Positions 42,971 to 52,032 are shown, counted from the stretch's first letter. The stretch: DNA of 64,000 bases from Moellerella sp963519845 (GCA_963519845.1 CAUQNX010000006.1:62001-126000), one strand, 5' to 3'. Translations and numbers: made by a program. Notes: generated by a model not told the origin, from the letters alone.

Positions 42971-43250
42971 GACGCTGGGACAGAACGTCCCGATTGAATT
43001 GGGATACAACGGGCGGGTGAGTGGCTTTGATACCTCGGCGTTACAAGCGAGCCAAGCGCTACTGGGTGTGCGTCTCTATCAAGCGGATGATGGCACTGTA
43101 GTGACGCCGAATTCTAGGCAAACCCTCACTATGTCCAGCAATGGCCGTCGGCAGCTTCCCTTGTATGCGGTGCCCGTGAAAGCCGAAGGGGGACGCTTAA
43201 TAGAAGGAAAATTTACCGCGTCAGCCACTTTAGCACTGACCTACCCGTAA
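42971..43250 (+). pseudogene. 5'-truncated copy of pilin X
   Basis: Carries the last 93 codons of pilin X, identical to 40319-40598, but has no signal peptide, first Cys or ribosome binding site. The open ATG at 42969 is a chance junction codon. It cannot make an exported pilin. Confidence 0.85.
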
Positions 43251-43524
43251 GGAGCTAGCATGAAATACATGAGTATCAGTATCTTGGGAATCGTGCTTTC
43301 GGGGCTCAGTTTTCAGGCTTTGAGTAGTAATACTAATGCGGTGGATTATGAAGGCACCTTGATTTCCTTGGCTTGTGTGATAGATGAGACGCGGCCAGTG
43401 GAAGTGAGCTTAGGGGTGATAGAGGATAAACGCTTGTATCTACACCAAGATTCAGCCGCAGTGCCATTTTCGCTCACGTTAAAAGATTGTGATGCGTCGC
43501 TGGCAAATAGCGTGAATATCACAC
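42971..43524 (+). repeat. 554-bp perfect direct repeat, copy 2
   Basis: Exact match to 40319-40872. It is followed by a different 3' end, so the repeat ends inside the pilin Y copy. Confidence 0.93.
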
Positions 43525-43571
43525 CGAGGGCGTTTACAGCTACGTTATATTATCAGGTGGAATTTGAGTAA
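43260..43571 (+). CDS. Pilin Y copy with in-frame internal deletion (103 aa)
   Basis: The first 88 residues are identical to pilin Y, then the reading frame continues directly into a short C-terminal strand (RAFTATLYYQVEFE). About 75 residues of the pilin fold are missing, so it is probably non-functional although open, with signal peptide and AAGGAG site intact. The junction lies at similar ATATCACACCG / ATATTACACCGGAGGCG-type sequences, which suggests a recombination deletion. Confidence 0.7.
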   Translation: MKYMSISILGIVLSGLSFQALSSNTNAVDYEGTLISLACVIDETRPVEVSLGVIEDKRLYLHQDSAAVPFSLTLKDCDASLANSVNITPRAFTATLYYQVEFE

Positions 43572-43665
43572 TGCAATTGATGTTTACAAGCTTAACTTCG
43601 AACTACTTAGAACTTGGAAAGCTTTTACCGAAAATAAAAATAGAAACAGGTCATAGGATAAACTT

Positions 43666-44196
43666 ATGTATATTTTTTCCATTACACAAAAAAGTAGTGT
43701 AATACTAATTATATTATGTTGGTTACTGATTAAATCAATAGTTCTTTCTCACGCATCAGGTAGCTCTACAACCGGAGTAGTGACGATTAATGCAACCGTT
43801 ATAGCGCAACCTGATTGTGTACTTTCCACAGGGAGTGATAGCTTGAACGTGAGTTTTCTTGATATCAGGGAAGACCTTATTGATGGTGTTTATTATAAAA
43901 AAACGCCATTGCCGATAAAATTACTTTGTAGACAAATTATAAAAAATGAACTTTCAATGAAAGTTAGCTGGAATAATATTTATGTTAGTAACGTAAGCGC
44001 TATTAAAACAAATATTGATAACCTAGGTATTTCAATATACCAGGATAATACCAGATTAAAAAATAATGATATTATTAATTTTAATTACTCTCAAACCGTA
44101 AATTTATTTGCTATTCCTATTAAACCTGTAGGTTCAACCTTAAGTAATGGAGGTGATTTTACTGGAGCATTGAATTTAATTATTAATTATCAATAA
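43666..44196 (+). CDS. Minor fimbrial subunit Z', linked to adhesin B
   Basis: 176 residues: an N-terminal hydrophobic segment, VTINATVIAQPDCVLSTGSDSLNVSFLDI, second Cys in KLLCRQI, end LNLIINYQ. It stands in the same place before adhesin B as pilin Z before adhesin A but has diverged strongly. Very AT-rich, suggesting a different origin from pilins 1-4. Confidence 0.82.
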   Translation: MYIFSITQKSSVILIILCWLLIKSIVLSHASGSSTTGVVTINATVIAQPDCVLSTGSDSLNVSFLDIREDLIDGVYYKKTPLPIKLLCRQIIKNELSMKVSWNNIYVSNVSAIKTNIDNLGISIYQDNTRLKNNDIINFNYSQTVNLFAIPIKPVGSTLSNGGDFTGALNLIINYQ

Positions 44197-44206
44197 AGGT
44201 ATCACA

Positions 44207-45061
44207 ATGTTTAATATAAAAACTAATAAGACTATAAAAAGCTTTGCACTCATAATGTTAAGCTTAATATATTCTCCATTTTTAAAGGCTACGGCTGAAG
44301 TTGAAATAGTATTATTTGAGCCTTTACTGCTACCGGGAGCTGACCGTTTAACATATATTGTTCATAATTGGGATCTATTTGACCAAACACCGAGTCCTCC
44401 TGAATGTCGTGTAAAAGCTTGTGATTATGGTGTTGCCTGGCAAGTAGGGAACCCAAGTTCTGGTGCAACAATATTAGAAGCAGTTAGAATTTTGCCGGGT
44501 GGGGCTGGTACAATGGGGATGGTCGCTAAGATTTATAAAGAAAAATATCCCTTTGGCATAAGAAGAACTATTACAGGTGGGACTGTTAACGCCTCTGGCT
44601 CTAAGGTTTGTTTTGGTATGAAATTTCGTCCGTCAGATACCTATACAGTACAAATTGTACCTGGCAGCTACTGTACCAATTTGACTCCCACTGAAGTAAA
44701 TAACTATTGTTATACTGAAAACGCGACTATCAATCACAATAGTTTTTCACCCGGAATGCGAAATATAGCAACTTCTCAGATTAGTTTTAGATGTTTAAAT
44801 CCTTCTACAGTAAATATATCTATGCCACAGTTAGCAACAGATAATACTTTAGAGCTAAAAAGAGTAAATTCTTCCGCTAATAGTAATTTAAGAGCAAGAT
44901 TAACGCTTAATGGTAGAGCAGCAAAACAAGGTGTTAATTTCAATGCCTCAGGTAATAGAATTACTGATTCTATCTCAATTGAATCAGAGCTAGTTGCTAT
45001 AGGCTCAGTAGAAAGTGGAAATTATCAGGGATCTTCAATAATAATAGTTAATATTCCTTAA
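44207..45061 (+). CDS. Tip-adhesin-like fimbrial protein B
   Basis: 284 residues, exactly the length of adhesin A. A signal segment (SFALIMLSLIYSPFLKATA) is followed by a receptor-like domain (to about residue 165; it contains ECRVKACDYG and SKVCFGMKFRPS) and a pilin domain with an alternating hydrophobic end (SSIIIVNIP). Only the KxCFG region, the Cys pattern and layout match adhesin A, so the receptor-binding parts differ. AAGG precedes the ATG, 10 bases after Z'. It ends the fimbrial locus. Confidence 0.77.
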   Translation: MFNIKTNKTIKSFALIMLSLIYSPFLKATAEVEIVLFEPLLLPGADRLTYIVHNWDLFDQTPSPPECRVKACDYGVAWQVGNPSSGATILEAVRILPGGAGTMGMVAKIYKEKYPFGIRRTITGGTVNASGSKVCFGMKFRPSDTYTVQIVPGSYCTNLTPTEVNNYCYTENATINHNSFSPGMRNIATSQISFRCLNPSTVNISMPQLATDNTLELKRVNSSANSNLRARLTLNGRAAKQGVNFNASGNRITDSISIESELVAIGSVESGNYQGSSIIIVNIP

Positions 45062-45185
45062 TACACGAAATAAATATATTTTTAATTAAAAAATCAAAAT
45101 AGCAACCCATCTTAAATATCGATGTATATCTCTATAAAATATACGCCGATATCTATTTTAGGTCGTATATTCGATATGAAGGTCG

Positions 45186-45290
45186 TCATAATAGGTAGTG
45201 TTCACGTTCAATGAATGTACCGATGATCTTATCGTGCATTTCAGCTGACTTAGAGTGGCCTAAATTTTTACGATTGAGTCGTTTGAAATC
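45186..45290 (-). mobile_element. 3' remnant of an IS1-family transposase gene
   Basis: The minus strand reads FKRLNRKNLGHSKSAEMH then DKIIGTFIEREHYLL and a TGA at 45188-45186. This matches the InsB C-terminus pattern of IS1 elements (…RLxRKTxxFSKSxExHDKVIGxxI…HY). The rest of the element and its inverted repeats are not recognisable, so it is a dead fragment. Confidence 0.75.
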
Positions 45291-45490
45291 ACCGCAGACA
45301 CCAGAAGATAATGTTTAAAGAAAAATATTTCTATTTCAACTTGTTCGGTGCCATAGTTTTCCCCAAAAGAGTGAACGAATAACTTCAGTATTTCTCATAA
45401 ACTTAATTTTCTAGGGGACCTATACAAAATCTAATACCTTGTATATTCGATTTTCTTACTCGAATAGGGCAGTATGGTGCGGTGATATTC

Positions 45491-45521
45491 ACGGGCTTGC
45501 GCAAATATCTTGCCCGTTTTT
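45491..45521 (+). terminator. Intrinsic terminator upstream of rbn
   Basis: ACGGGC and GCCCGT form a 6-bp GC-rich stem with a 15-base loop and a run of five T residues. Confidence 0.6.
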
Positions 45522-45571
45522 CATTAGATTAGGATCAAATAAAACAAAATATAGAAATAGGAATGAGATAA

Positions 45572-46486
45572 ATGGAACTCACTTTTTTGGGCACTAGTGC
45601 CGGTGTGCCAACAAAAGAACGTAACGTCACCAGCATGGTGTTAAATTTAGTGGGCATCCGCAAAGGTTATTGGATGTTTGATTGCGGGGAAGGAACCCAA
45701 CATAGGGTACTTAACACCCTATTGAAAATACCTAGAATAGAGAAGATATTTATTACCCATCTGCATGGGGATCATATTTTTGGTTTACCTGGTTTATTAT
45801 GCAGCCGCTCAATGGGTGGGGCGACCGATCCTTTAACCCTCTATGGGCCAAAAGGATTAAAAAACTATATTGAGACCGCTTTATCAATTAGTGATTCCTA
45901 TATGACTTTCCCAATGAATATTGTAGAAATTGAAGAAGGTCAACTATTTGATGATGGTGAATTGATCGTCAGCGCTTATCGTTTAAATCATGGTGTTGAA
46001 TGTTATGGTTATCGTATTGAAGAGCACCCTAAACTGGGAGCTCTAGATTCAGATAAATTATTGGTTGATCAGATCCCTCGCGGACCTTGGATGCAAGCGC
46101 TAAAAAAGGGTGAGATCATCGTTTTAGAAGATGGTCGCACCATTAATGGACAAAATTACCTAACTGCTCCTCTGCCTGGGAAAGTGATCGCAATTTTTGG
46201 TGATACAGCGCCGACAGAAGAAGCCTTGAAATTGGCGAAAAATGCCGATGTGGTTGTGCATGAAACGACGCTTGAAATGGCGATGGAAGAGAAAGCCAAT
46301 AGCCGAGGGCACTCATCAACTCGACAAGCGGCTACATTGGCGCGGGATGCAGGAGCAAAACGCCTGATTGCGACACATATTAGTGGCCGTTATGGTCCTG
46401 AAGATATTGCTATGCTACTTAATGAGTGTCAGGTGATTTTTCCCGCCAGTGAAATTGCGAAAGATTATCTGACGATCAAGATCTAA
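45572..46486 (+). CDS. rbn: Ribonuclease BN / RNase Z
   Basis: 304-residue metallo-beta-lactamase-fold tRNA 3'-processing nuclease. The zinc motif HLHGDH is at residues 63-68, DCGEGTQHR at 37-45, and the later GDTAPTEEA and HSSTRQAA... ATHISGRY His residues complete the site. The length equals E. coli ElaC/Rbn (about 305). It stands alone between a terminator and the convergent dmlA. Confidence 0.95.
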   Translation: MELTFLGTSAGVPTKERNVTSMVLNLVGIRKGYWMFDCGEGTQHRVLNTLLKIPRIEKIFITHLHGDHIFGLPGLLCSRSMGGATDPLTLYGPKGLKNYIETALSISDSYMTFPMNIVEIEEGQLFDDGELIVSAYRLNHGVECYGYRIEEHPKLGALDSDKLLVDQIPRGPWMQALKKGEIIVLEDGRTINGQNYLTAPLPGKVIAIFGDTAPTEEALKLAKNADVVVHETTLEMAMEEKANSRGHSSTRQAATLARDAGAKRLIATHISGRYGPEDIAMLLNECQVIFPASEIAKDYLTIKI

Positions 46487-46497
46487 TAGATAAAACG

Positions 46498-46532
46498 ACT
46501 CGCCTGCAAAGGGGCTATTTTTGCTGGCGAGT
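46498..46532. terminator. Bidirectional terminator between rbn and dmlA
   Basis: ACTCGCC/GGCGAGT followed inward by GCAAA/TTTGC (one T-T mismatch between) forms a 12-bp stem with a 9-base loop. It lies between two converging genes. Confidence 0.7.
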
Positions 46533-46539
46533 GGCTTAG

Positions 46540-47622
46540 TTAGCGAATGGCGTCACTTATTGCCTGACCTACCTGCTGAGTTGATGCACTCCCTTTCATA
46601 TCAGGTGTAGTTGGTCCTTGAGCGATAACCTCCTCCATAACCCGCAGAATATCATCATGGGCATTTTTATAGCGCTCATCGCCTTCACCTAAAAAATCTA
46701 ACATCATGGCACCAGACCAGATCATCGCCATTGGATTAGCAATATTTTTACCATAAATATCTGGCGCTGAACCATGTACAGGCTCAAAGAGTGATGGGAA
46801 ATCACGCTCAGGATTGAGATTGGCAGAAGGTGAAATTCCGATAGTACCAGTACAAGCGGGGCCCAAATCAGATAGAATATCGCCAAATAAATTAGATGCA
46901 ACAACCACATCAAAGCGTTCTGGCTGCAAGACAAAGCGAGCACAAAGAATATCAATATGCTGCTTATCCCATTGTATATCAGGATAATTTTTGGCCATCT
47001 CTTCAACCCGCTCATCCCAATAAGGCATGCTGATCGCCAATCCATTGGATTTAGTCGCTGAGGTAAGTAGTTTTCGAGGGCGACTTTGTGCGAGTTCAAA
47101 AGCATATTTAACAATGCGATCGACACCTCGGCGGCTGAAGATAGATTGCTGGATTACTATCTCCTGTTCAGTGCCCTCATAGAGGCGTCCCCCTACTGAA
47201 GAGTATTCGCCTTCCGTATTCTCACGTACCACATAAAAATCAATATCTTCCGGTTTTTTATTGGCTAATGGACAGGGAACGCCCGGAAATAGTCGCACTG
47301 GGCGTAGATTAACGTACTGCTGAAAATCACGCCGAAATTTGAGTAGTGATCCCCATAAAGAGATATGGTCGGGGACGATATCAGGCCAACCGACCGCGCC
47401 AAAATAGATAGCATCAAAAGATTTTAATTGTTCAAACCAGTCATCGGGCATCATTTTCCCGTATTTAAGATAGTAATCGCCACTTGCCCAATCAAAATGT
47501 TCAAATGAAATAGAGAGATGCCATTTTTTGGCGGCAGCTTCTAATACGCGAATACCTTCAGGCATGACTTCTCGGCCAATTCCGTCGCCTGGAATAGCCG
47601 CTATCTTGTAAATTTTATTCAT
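46540..47622 (-). CDS. dmlA: D-malate / tartrate dehydrogenase (isocitrate/isopropylmalate dehydrogenase family)
   Basis: 360-residue NAD- and metal-dependent beta-decarboxylating dehydrogenase. N-terminal IAAIPGDGIGREVMPEG, substrate Arg-rich segment LLKFRRDFQQYVNLRPVRLFPG, VVRENTEGEYSS and the metal site SNLFGDILSD match the D-malate dehydrogenase/tartrate dehydrogenase branch; E. coli DmlA is 361 residues. A GTG four codons upstream is the alternative start. It stands alone, so the substrate (D-malate, tartrate or 3-isopropylmalate) is a family-based call. Confidence 0.85.
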   Translation of the reverse strand: MNKIYKIAAIPGDGIGREVMPEGIRVLEAAAKKWHLSISFEHFDWASGDYYLKYGKMMPDDWFEQLKSFDAIYFGAVGWPDIVPDHISLWGSLLKFRRDFQQYVNLRPVRLFPGVPCPLANKKPEDIDFYVVRENTEGEYSSVGGRLYEGTEQEIVIQQSIFSRRGVDRIVKYAFELAQSRPRKLLTSATKSNGLAISMPYWDERVEEMAKNYPDIQWDKQHIDILCARFVLQPERFDVVVASNLFGDILSDLGPACTGTIGISPSANLNPERDFPSLFEPVHGSAPDIYGKNIANPMAMIWSGAMMLDFLGEGDERYKNAHDDILRVMEEVIAQGPTTPDMKGSASTQQVGQAISDAIR

Positions 47623-47856
47623 TAGAGGACTCACTCATCGGATAAGTGTTGATAAAACTTATTATTATTGATTATTTACATGTAGCAGCTCATTGGCTAA
47701 TTGTATAGCTTGGAGGGTAAAAAATGGCGGGGAAAGCAATTAAATCGTGGGATTAAATCGATTAGAAAATAAAAATCGAGAAAAAATTAGAAAGAGAAAT
47801 GTAACGGGGATAACATTTTTTAGACTATGTGATCCCAGCCAGCATGATCCTAATGA

Positions 47857-48639
47857 TCAGTAAATAATTTTTACAAACCCATTGCGACAATAATCTTCAT
47901 ATTCGTCAGAGAGCTTACGATTAGTAATGATCACATCAAATTGTGATAATTCTCCCATATTTGCAGTAGCAACTTCATCGAATTGGTTATATTCAACTAA
48001 TAAGATCTTACGGATCGATTTTTCCATTGCCTTCTTTTTCATCGGCAGATCATCGAAGTTATAGCAGGTTACACCATAATTGGGATGTACACCCGCGGCA
48101 GAGATAAAGGCTTTTTTAGGATTAATGGAATCGAGCAGACAGGGTTGTGCGGGGTTGTAAAAGGAGTCACTTTTAGGGCGATATTCGCCACCACATAAGA
48201 GAACGGTAGCATTTTTTTTCTGGCTGAGAGCCAAGAAGACATTATGGGAATAACAAATACCGGTAAAATTAATCTCATCGGGGATCAGCGCAATCAGTGC
48301 TGACATCTCTAGACCATTATCAAAAAAAATCACATCCCCTTCGGAAACGACGCTTGCGGCCAAATTTGGTATATGCAACTCTTCAGCTTGGTCAGGGGTG
48401 GGAGTGGATATTTTCTGTTGTTCATCAAATTGATGGGCTGCAGGACGAGTAACAGAAACAACGTATCCACCAAGTAACGACATGGGAATAGGGCCTTCAG
48501 CATCCGCATTAATATCACGGCGAATGGTCATTTCTGAGACTTCCAAGATCCGCGCAGCTTCTTTTAAATGAATACGGCCTGAACGTTTTAAACATTCACT
48601 TAGACGGCGAAGGCGTTCTTTCTGCTTTGTCTCTATCAC
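47857..48639 (-). CDS. deoQ: DeoR-family repressor of deoxyribose catabolism (DeoQ)
   Basis: 260 residues with an N-terminal DeoR winged HTH (LKEAARILEVSEMTIRRDIN) and a sugar-phosphate effector domain (VIFFDNG, YSHNVFLALS, SAAGVHPNYGVTCYN), closely resembling E. coli DeoR throughout. The GTG at 48639, with AAGGA 8 bases upstream, is chosen over an upstream frame that runs into deoC, because it matches the DeoR N-terminus. It follows deoC by 46 bases on the same strand. It probably represses both divergent operons, with deoxyribose-5-phosphate as inducer (known for DeoR; inferred here). Confidence 0.88.
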   Translation of the reverse strand: MIETKQKERLRRLSECLKRSGRIHLKEAARILEVSEMTIRRDINADAEGPIPMSLLGGYVVSVTRPAAHQFDEQQKISTPTPDQAEELHIPNLAASVVSEGDVIFFDNGLEMSALIALIPDEINFTGICYSHNVFLALSQKKNATVLLCGGEYRPKSDSFYNPAQPCLLDSINPKKAFISAAGVHPNYGVTCYNFDDLPMKKKAMEKSIRKILLVEYNQFDEVATANMGELSQFDVIITNRKLSDEYEDYCRNGFVKIIY

Positions 48640-48685
48640 CGAGAGATCCTTTTTAAGGTGGCGCGGACGAGCCGCGCCTTTTTGA

Positions 48686-49354
48686 TTAATAATCACTCTG
48701 GTTGGTATTCGCTCCGGAAACAATAGATACACTTGCACTTGCGCCAACACGGTTAGCACCGGCTTTGATCATTTTTTCTGCGGTTTCACGGTCACGTACA
48801 CCACCTGATGCTTTAACACCAATTTCGTCGCCGACAACACTGCGCATTAGGGCAACATGATGCTCTGTTGCGCCCATTGTACTAAATCCTGTTGAAGTTT
48901 TCACAAAACCAACCTTCATTGTGCGGCAAATTTCACAAACTTGTGTAATTTCTTCATCAGTTAGTAGACAATTCTCTAAAATAACTTTAAGTGTTGCTTT
49001 ACCACATGCAGCGAAAACAGCTTCAATATCTTGTTTAACGAATGCAAGGTCACCACTTTTGAGCATTCCAACGTTGATAACCATATCAACTTCATCAGCA
49101 CCACGGCGTACCGCTTCTGCTGCTTCAAATGCTTTAGCTTCAGTCAAGCCAGCACCCAGAGGGAAGCCAACAACACAACAAACTTTAACTTCGCTATCTT
49201 TTAAACATTCGCTGGCTAATGGAACATAACCAGTGTTAACACAAACAGAAGCAAAGTGATATTCAGCTGCTTCAGCGCAGAGAGTTTTGATTTGTGCTGG
49301 AGTGGTATCTGCAGCTAAAAGAGTGTGATCAATAAATTTCGCTAAATTTTGCAT
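48686..49354 (-). CDS. deoC: Deoxyribose-phosphate aldolase
   Basis: 222-residue class I aldolase splitting 2-deoxyribose-5-phosphate into acetaldehyde and glyceraldehyde-3-phosphate. The Schiff-base Lys is residue 152 in GFVKTSTGF, with the second Lys in IGVKASGGVRD. It is the short form of DeoC, not the 259-residue E. coli type. The ATG at 49354 has AGGAAGG 7 bases upstream; the longer upstream frame is not needed. It is divergent from deoK. Confidence 0.95.
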   Translation of the reverse strand: MQNLAKFIDHTLLAADTTPAQIKTLCAEAAEYHFASVCVNTGYVPLASECLKDSEVKVCCVVGFPLGAGLTEAKAFEAAEAVRRGADEVDMVINVGMLKSGDLAFVKQDIEAVFAACGKATLKVILENCLLTDEEITQVCEICRTMKVGFVKTSTGFSTMGATEHHVALMRSVVGDEIGVKASGGVRDRETAEKMIKAGANRVGASASVSIVSGANTNQSDY

Positions 49355-49527
49355 TTTAAACCTTCCTATAATGGAAATGAGATAGATGAGGTACAAAGAA
49401 TGAGGAAATGTGGCGCATTTAACACTTGAACATTCGTTATTCGAGATCTTAATCACAAATGATATTTTTGCAACATGTTAATGTTACTATTATATCATTA
49501 TGTGACATATTTAACGCGAGGGATGAA

Positions 49528-50448
49528 ATGGATATAGCAGTTATAGGTTCAAATATGGTCGATCTGATCACTTACACTGACCAGATGCCAAAAGAGGGCG
49601 AAACACTAGAAGCCCCTTCTTTCAAAATTGGTTGCGGCGGTAAAGGTGCAAATCAAGCAGTTGCGGCAGCAAAGCTAAATTCCAAAGTGATTATGCTCAC
49701 CAAAGTGGGTGATGACATCTTTGCTGATAACACCATCCGTAATTTAGAGTCTTATGGTATCAACACGCGTTACGTTGAAAAAGTACCTTGCACATCAAGT
49801 GGTGTTGCACCCATTTTTGTTAATCAGAACTCATCAAACAGCATTTTGATTATTAAGGGTGCCAATAAATTTTTATCACCAGAAGATATTGATCGTGCCG
49901 CTGAAGATCTGAAAAAATGTAAATTGATCGTGTTGCAATTAGAAGTTCAGCTTGAGACAGTTTATCACGCTATCGCCTTTGGGAATAAAAATAATATTCC
50001 GGTACTACTAAATCCAGCGCCTGCCCAGCGTTCTTTAGATCTTGAGTACGCTTGCCGTTGTGATTTCTTTGTTCCTAATGAAACAGAGCTGGAGATTTTG
50101 ACTAATATGCCTGTTGACTCAATGGATAATATCCGTAGAGCATCGCAATCGCTATTAGATCGAGGACTCAAAAATGTCATAGTGACATTGGGCGAAAAAG
50201 GTGTTCTGTGGATGACACGTGAGACCGAAGTACATGTCCCAGCCATTAAAGTAAATGCCATTGATACCAGTGGGGCAGGCGATGCATTTATAGGCTGTTT
50301 CTCACATTATTATGTACATACCAACAATATTGAAGAAGCACTGAAAAAAGCCTGTCTTTTTGCGGCACTCAGTGTAACAGGAAAAGGAACTCAATCTTCA
50401 TACCCAAGCATCGAGCAATTTAATGAATTCGTTAAGCTCAATAGTTAA
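49528..50448 (+). CDS. deoK: Deoxyribokinase (ribokinase/PfkB family)
   Basis: 306-residue sugar kinase. It has N-terminal DIAVIGSNMVDLITYTDQMPKEGET, the substrate motif GCGGKGANQAVAAAKLN, and the C-terminal catalytic DTSGAGDAFIGCF with its base Asp. The location beside deoC, a deoR-type gene, a sugar permease and a DeoX homolog identifies it as 2-deoxy-D-ribose kinase rather than ribokinase, as in the Salmonella deoQKPX locus. The ATG at 49528 is chosen because the kinase fold starts there. Confidence 0.9.
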   Translation: MDIAVIGSNMVDLITYTDQMPKEGETLEAPSFKIGCGGKGANQAVAAAKLNSKVIMLTKVGDDIFADNTIRNLESYGINTRYVEKVPCTSSGVAPIFVNQNSSNSILIIKGANKFLSPEDIDRAAEDLKKCKLIVLQLEVQLETVYHAIAFGNKNNIPVLLNPAPAQRSLDLEYACRCDFFVPNETELEILTNMPVDSMDNIRRASQSLLDRGLKNVIVTLGEKGVLWMTRETEVHVPAIKVNAIDTSGAGDAFIGCFSHYYVHTNNIEEALKKACLFAALSVTGKGTQSSYPSIEQFNEFVKLNS

Positions 50449-50455
50449 ATAATAA

Positions 50456-50612
50456 TATACTCGCTATATTTCAAGTTACAGATATATTTTCGGTAATAGT
50501 TTGGTAACTCCAATTATCTGAAACACTTTAGTTATTAATAATAGCTAAAGTGTAAGTTTATTGGAGAGCCCTTGCATGCCGATACCCTACACCTTGAATT
50601 ATTTAGAGTAAG
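50456..50612. repeat. Enterobacterial palindromic intergenic repeat (about 155 bp)
   Basis: The left end CTCGCTATATTTCAAGTTAC and the right end ACACCTTGAATTATTTAGAG are imperfect inverted repeats. These ends resemble the dispersed palindromic repeats I know from Yersinia, Serratia and Photorhabdus intergenic regions. An inner stem (AACACTTTAG...CTAAAGTGT) is also present. It lies between deoK and deoP. Confidence 0.65.
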
Positions 50613-50633
50613 ATAATAAATATAAGGGTTATT

Positions 50634-51959
50634 ATGAACAATAAGAACATCACTCAATTGCCTGATGGCTACTTGGGTAAAACACCTCTATTTCAATTTA
50701 TTCTATTATCCTGCTTATTTCCACTTTGGGCCTGTGCTGCAGCGCTCAATGATATTTTGATTACACAGTTTAAAAGTGTTTTTGAATTAAGTAATTTTGC
50801 ATCTGCATTAGTACAAAGTGCATTTTATGGCGGTTATTTTTTAGTTGCTCTGCCAGCATCATTATTTATTAAAAAAACCAGTTATAAATCTGCAATATTA
50901 ATTGGGCTAATATTGTATATTGCTGGTTGTTCGTTATTTTTCCCCGCTTCTCACATGGCAACCTACACCATGTTTTTAGCTGCAATATTTTCCATCGCTA
51001 TTGGCTTAAGTTTTCTTGAAACTGCAGCTAATACTTATAGCTCTATGATCGGACCTAAACAGTATGCGGTTTTACGTTTAAATATCAGTCAAACTTTTTA
51101 CCCTGTTGGTGCTATCGCCGGTATCTTATTGGGTAAATATTTGGTGTTCTCTGAAGGTGATAGCCTGCAAAACCAAATGGCGGGTATGACGGCAGAACAG
51201 ATCCACAGTTTCCGTTTAGCTATGTTAGAAAATACACTCGAACCTTATCGTTATATGATCTTTGTTCTGATTGTAGTGATGATCTTGTTCTTAGTGACTA
51301 AATTCCCTAAATGTAAAGTAGCAGAAACAATAGATCATAAACGTCCTTCAGCGGCTGAGACTTTAAGATATTTAGCTAAAAATAAACGCTTCAAAAAAGG
51401 TATTATCGCACAGTTCCTTTATGTGGGAATGCAAGTAGCAGTCTGGTCATTCACCATACGTCTTGCGCTAGAAATGGGGGATATTAACGAACGAGAAGCC
51501 TCAAACTTTATGGTTTATAGTTTCGCTTGCTTCTTTATCGGTAAATTTGTTGCCAATATTCTGATGACTCGTTTTAATGCGGATAAAGTCTTAATTATTT
51601 ACTCGATTATTGGCGCACTGTTCCTTGCTTATGTCGCTTTCGTACCTAACTTTACTGCCGTCTATGCTGCTGTATTAGTGAGTGTTCTATTTGGGCCTTG
51701 CTGGGCGACCATTTATGCCGGCACATTAGAAACCGTTGATAATGAACATACTGAAATGGCAGGGGCTGTTATTGTTATGGCCATTGTCGGTGCTGCATTT
51801 ATTCCTGCAATCCAAGGTTATTTTGCTGATGCATTACATTCATTACAACTCTCTTTCTTAGTTTCTATGGCTTGCTTTATTTATGTTGGCTTCTATTTCT
51901 TGGGCGAACGTAAATATAAAGCAAAAAATGAATCAGCAAGTTTAGCTGCTGAGTCATAA
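50634..51959 (+). CDS. deoP: Deoxyribose permease DeoP (FucP-type major facilitator)
   Basis: 441 residues with 12 hydrophobic segments and FucP-family features (LPASLFIKKTSYKSAILIGL, FLETAANTYSSMIGP, GPCWATIYAGTLETVDNEHTEMAGAVIVMAIVGAAF). Proton-linked uptake of 2-deoxy-D-ribose is inferred from its place between deoK and deoX. It follows deoK by 185 bases that contain a palindromic repeat, which may modulate its expression. Confidence 0.88.
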   Translation: MNNKNITQLPDGYLGKTPLFQFILLSCLFPLWACAAALNDILITQFKSVFELSNFASALVQSAFYGGYFLVALPASLFIKKTSYKSAILIGLILYIAGCSLFFPASHMATYTMFLAAIFSIAIGLSFLETAANTYSSMIGPKQYAVLRLNISQTFYPVGAIAGILLGKYLVFSEGDSLQNQMAGMTAEQIHSFRLAMLENTLEPYRYMIFVLIVVMILFLVTKFPKCKVAETIDHKRPSAAETLRYLAKNKRFKKGIIAQFLYVGMQVAVWSFTIRLALEMGDINEREASNFMVYSFACFFIGKFVANILMTRFNADKVLIIYSIIGALFLAYVAFVPNFTAVYAAVLVSVLFGPCWATIYAGTLETVDNEHTEMAGAVIVMAIVGAAFIPAIQGYFADALHSLQLSFLVSMACFIYVGFYFLGERKYKAKNESASLAAES

Positions 51960-52032
51960 GGTAACGTTATTATTTCAGAACAGGTAATAGCAATATTACC
52001 TGTTATTGAATTTAAATAAGTGGAGTAGAAAA

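Larger units (their letters stand above)
45062..45571. other. Intergenic region with an IS1-family remnant and a terminator
   Basis: About 510 bases between the fimbrial locus and rbn. It holds the decayed transposase end at 45186-45290 and a terminator hairpin at 45491-45521. No other gene is supported. Confidence 0.6.

Noticed and set aside
42969..43250. An intact short pilin gene starting at 42969
   Set aside because: It is the exact 3' half of pilin X with no signal peptide or ribosome binding site; the ATG is created by the junction.
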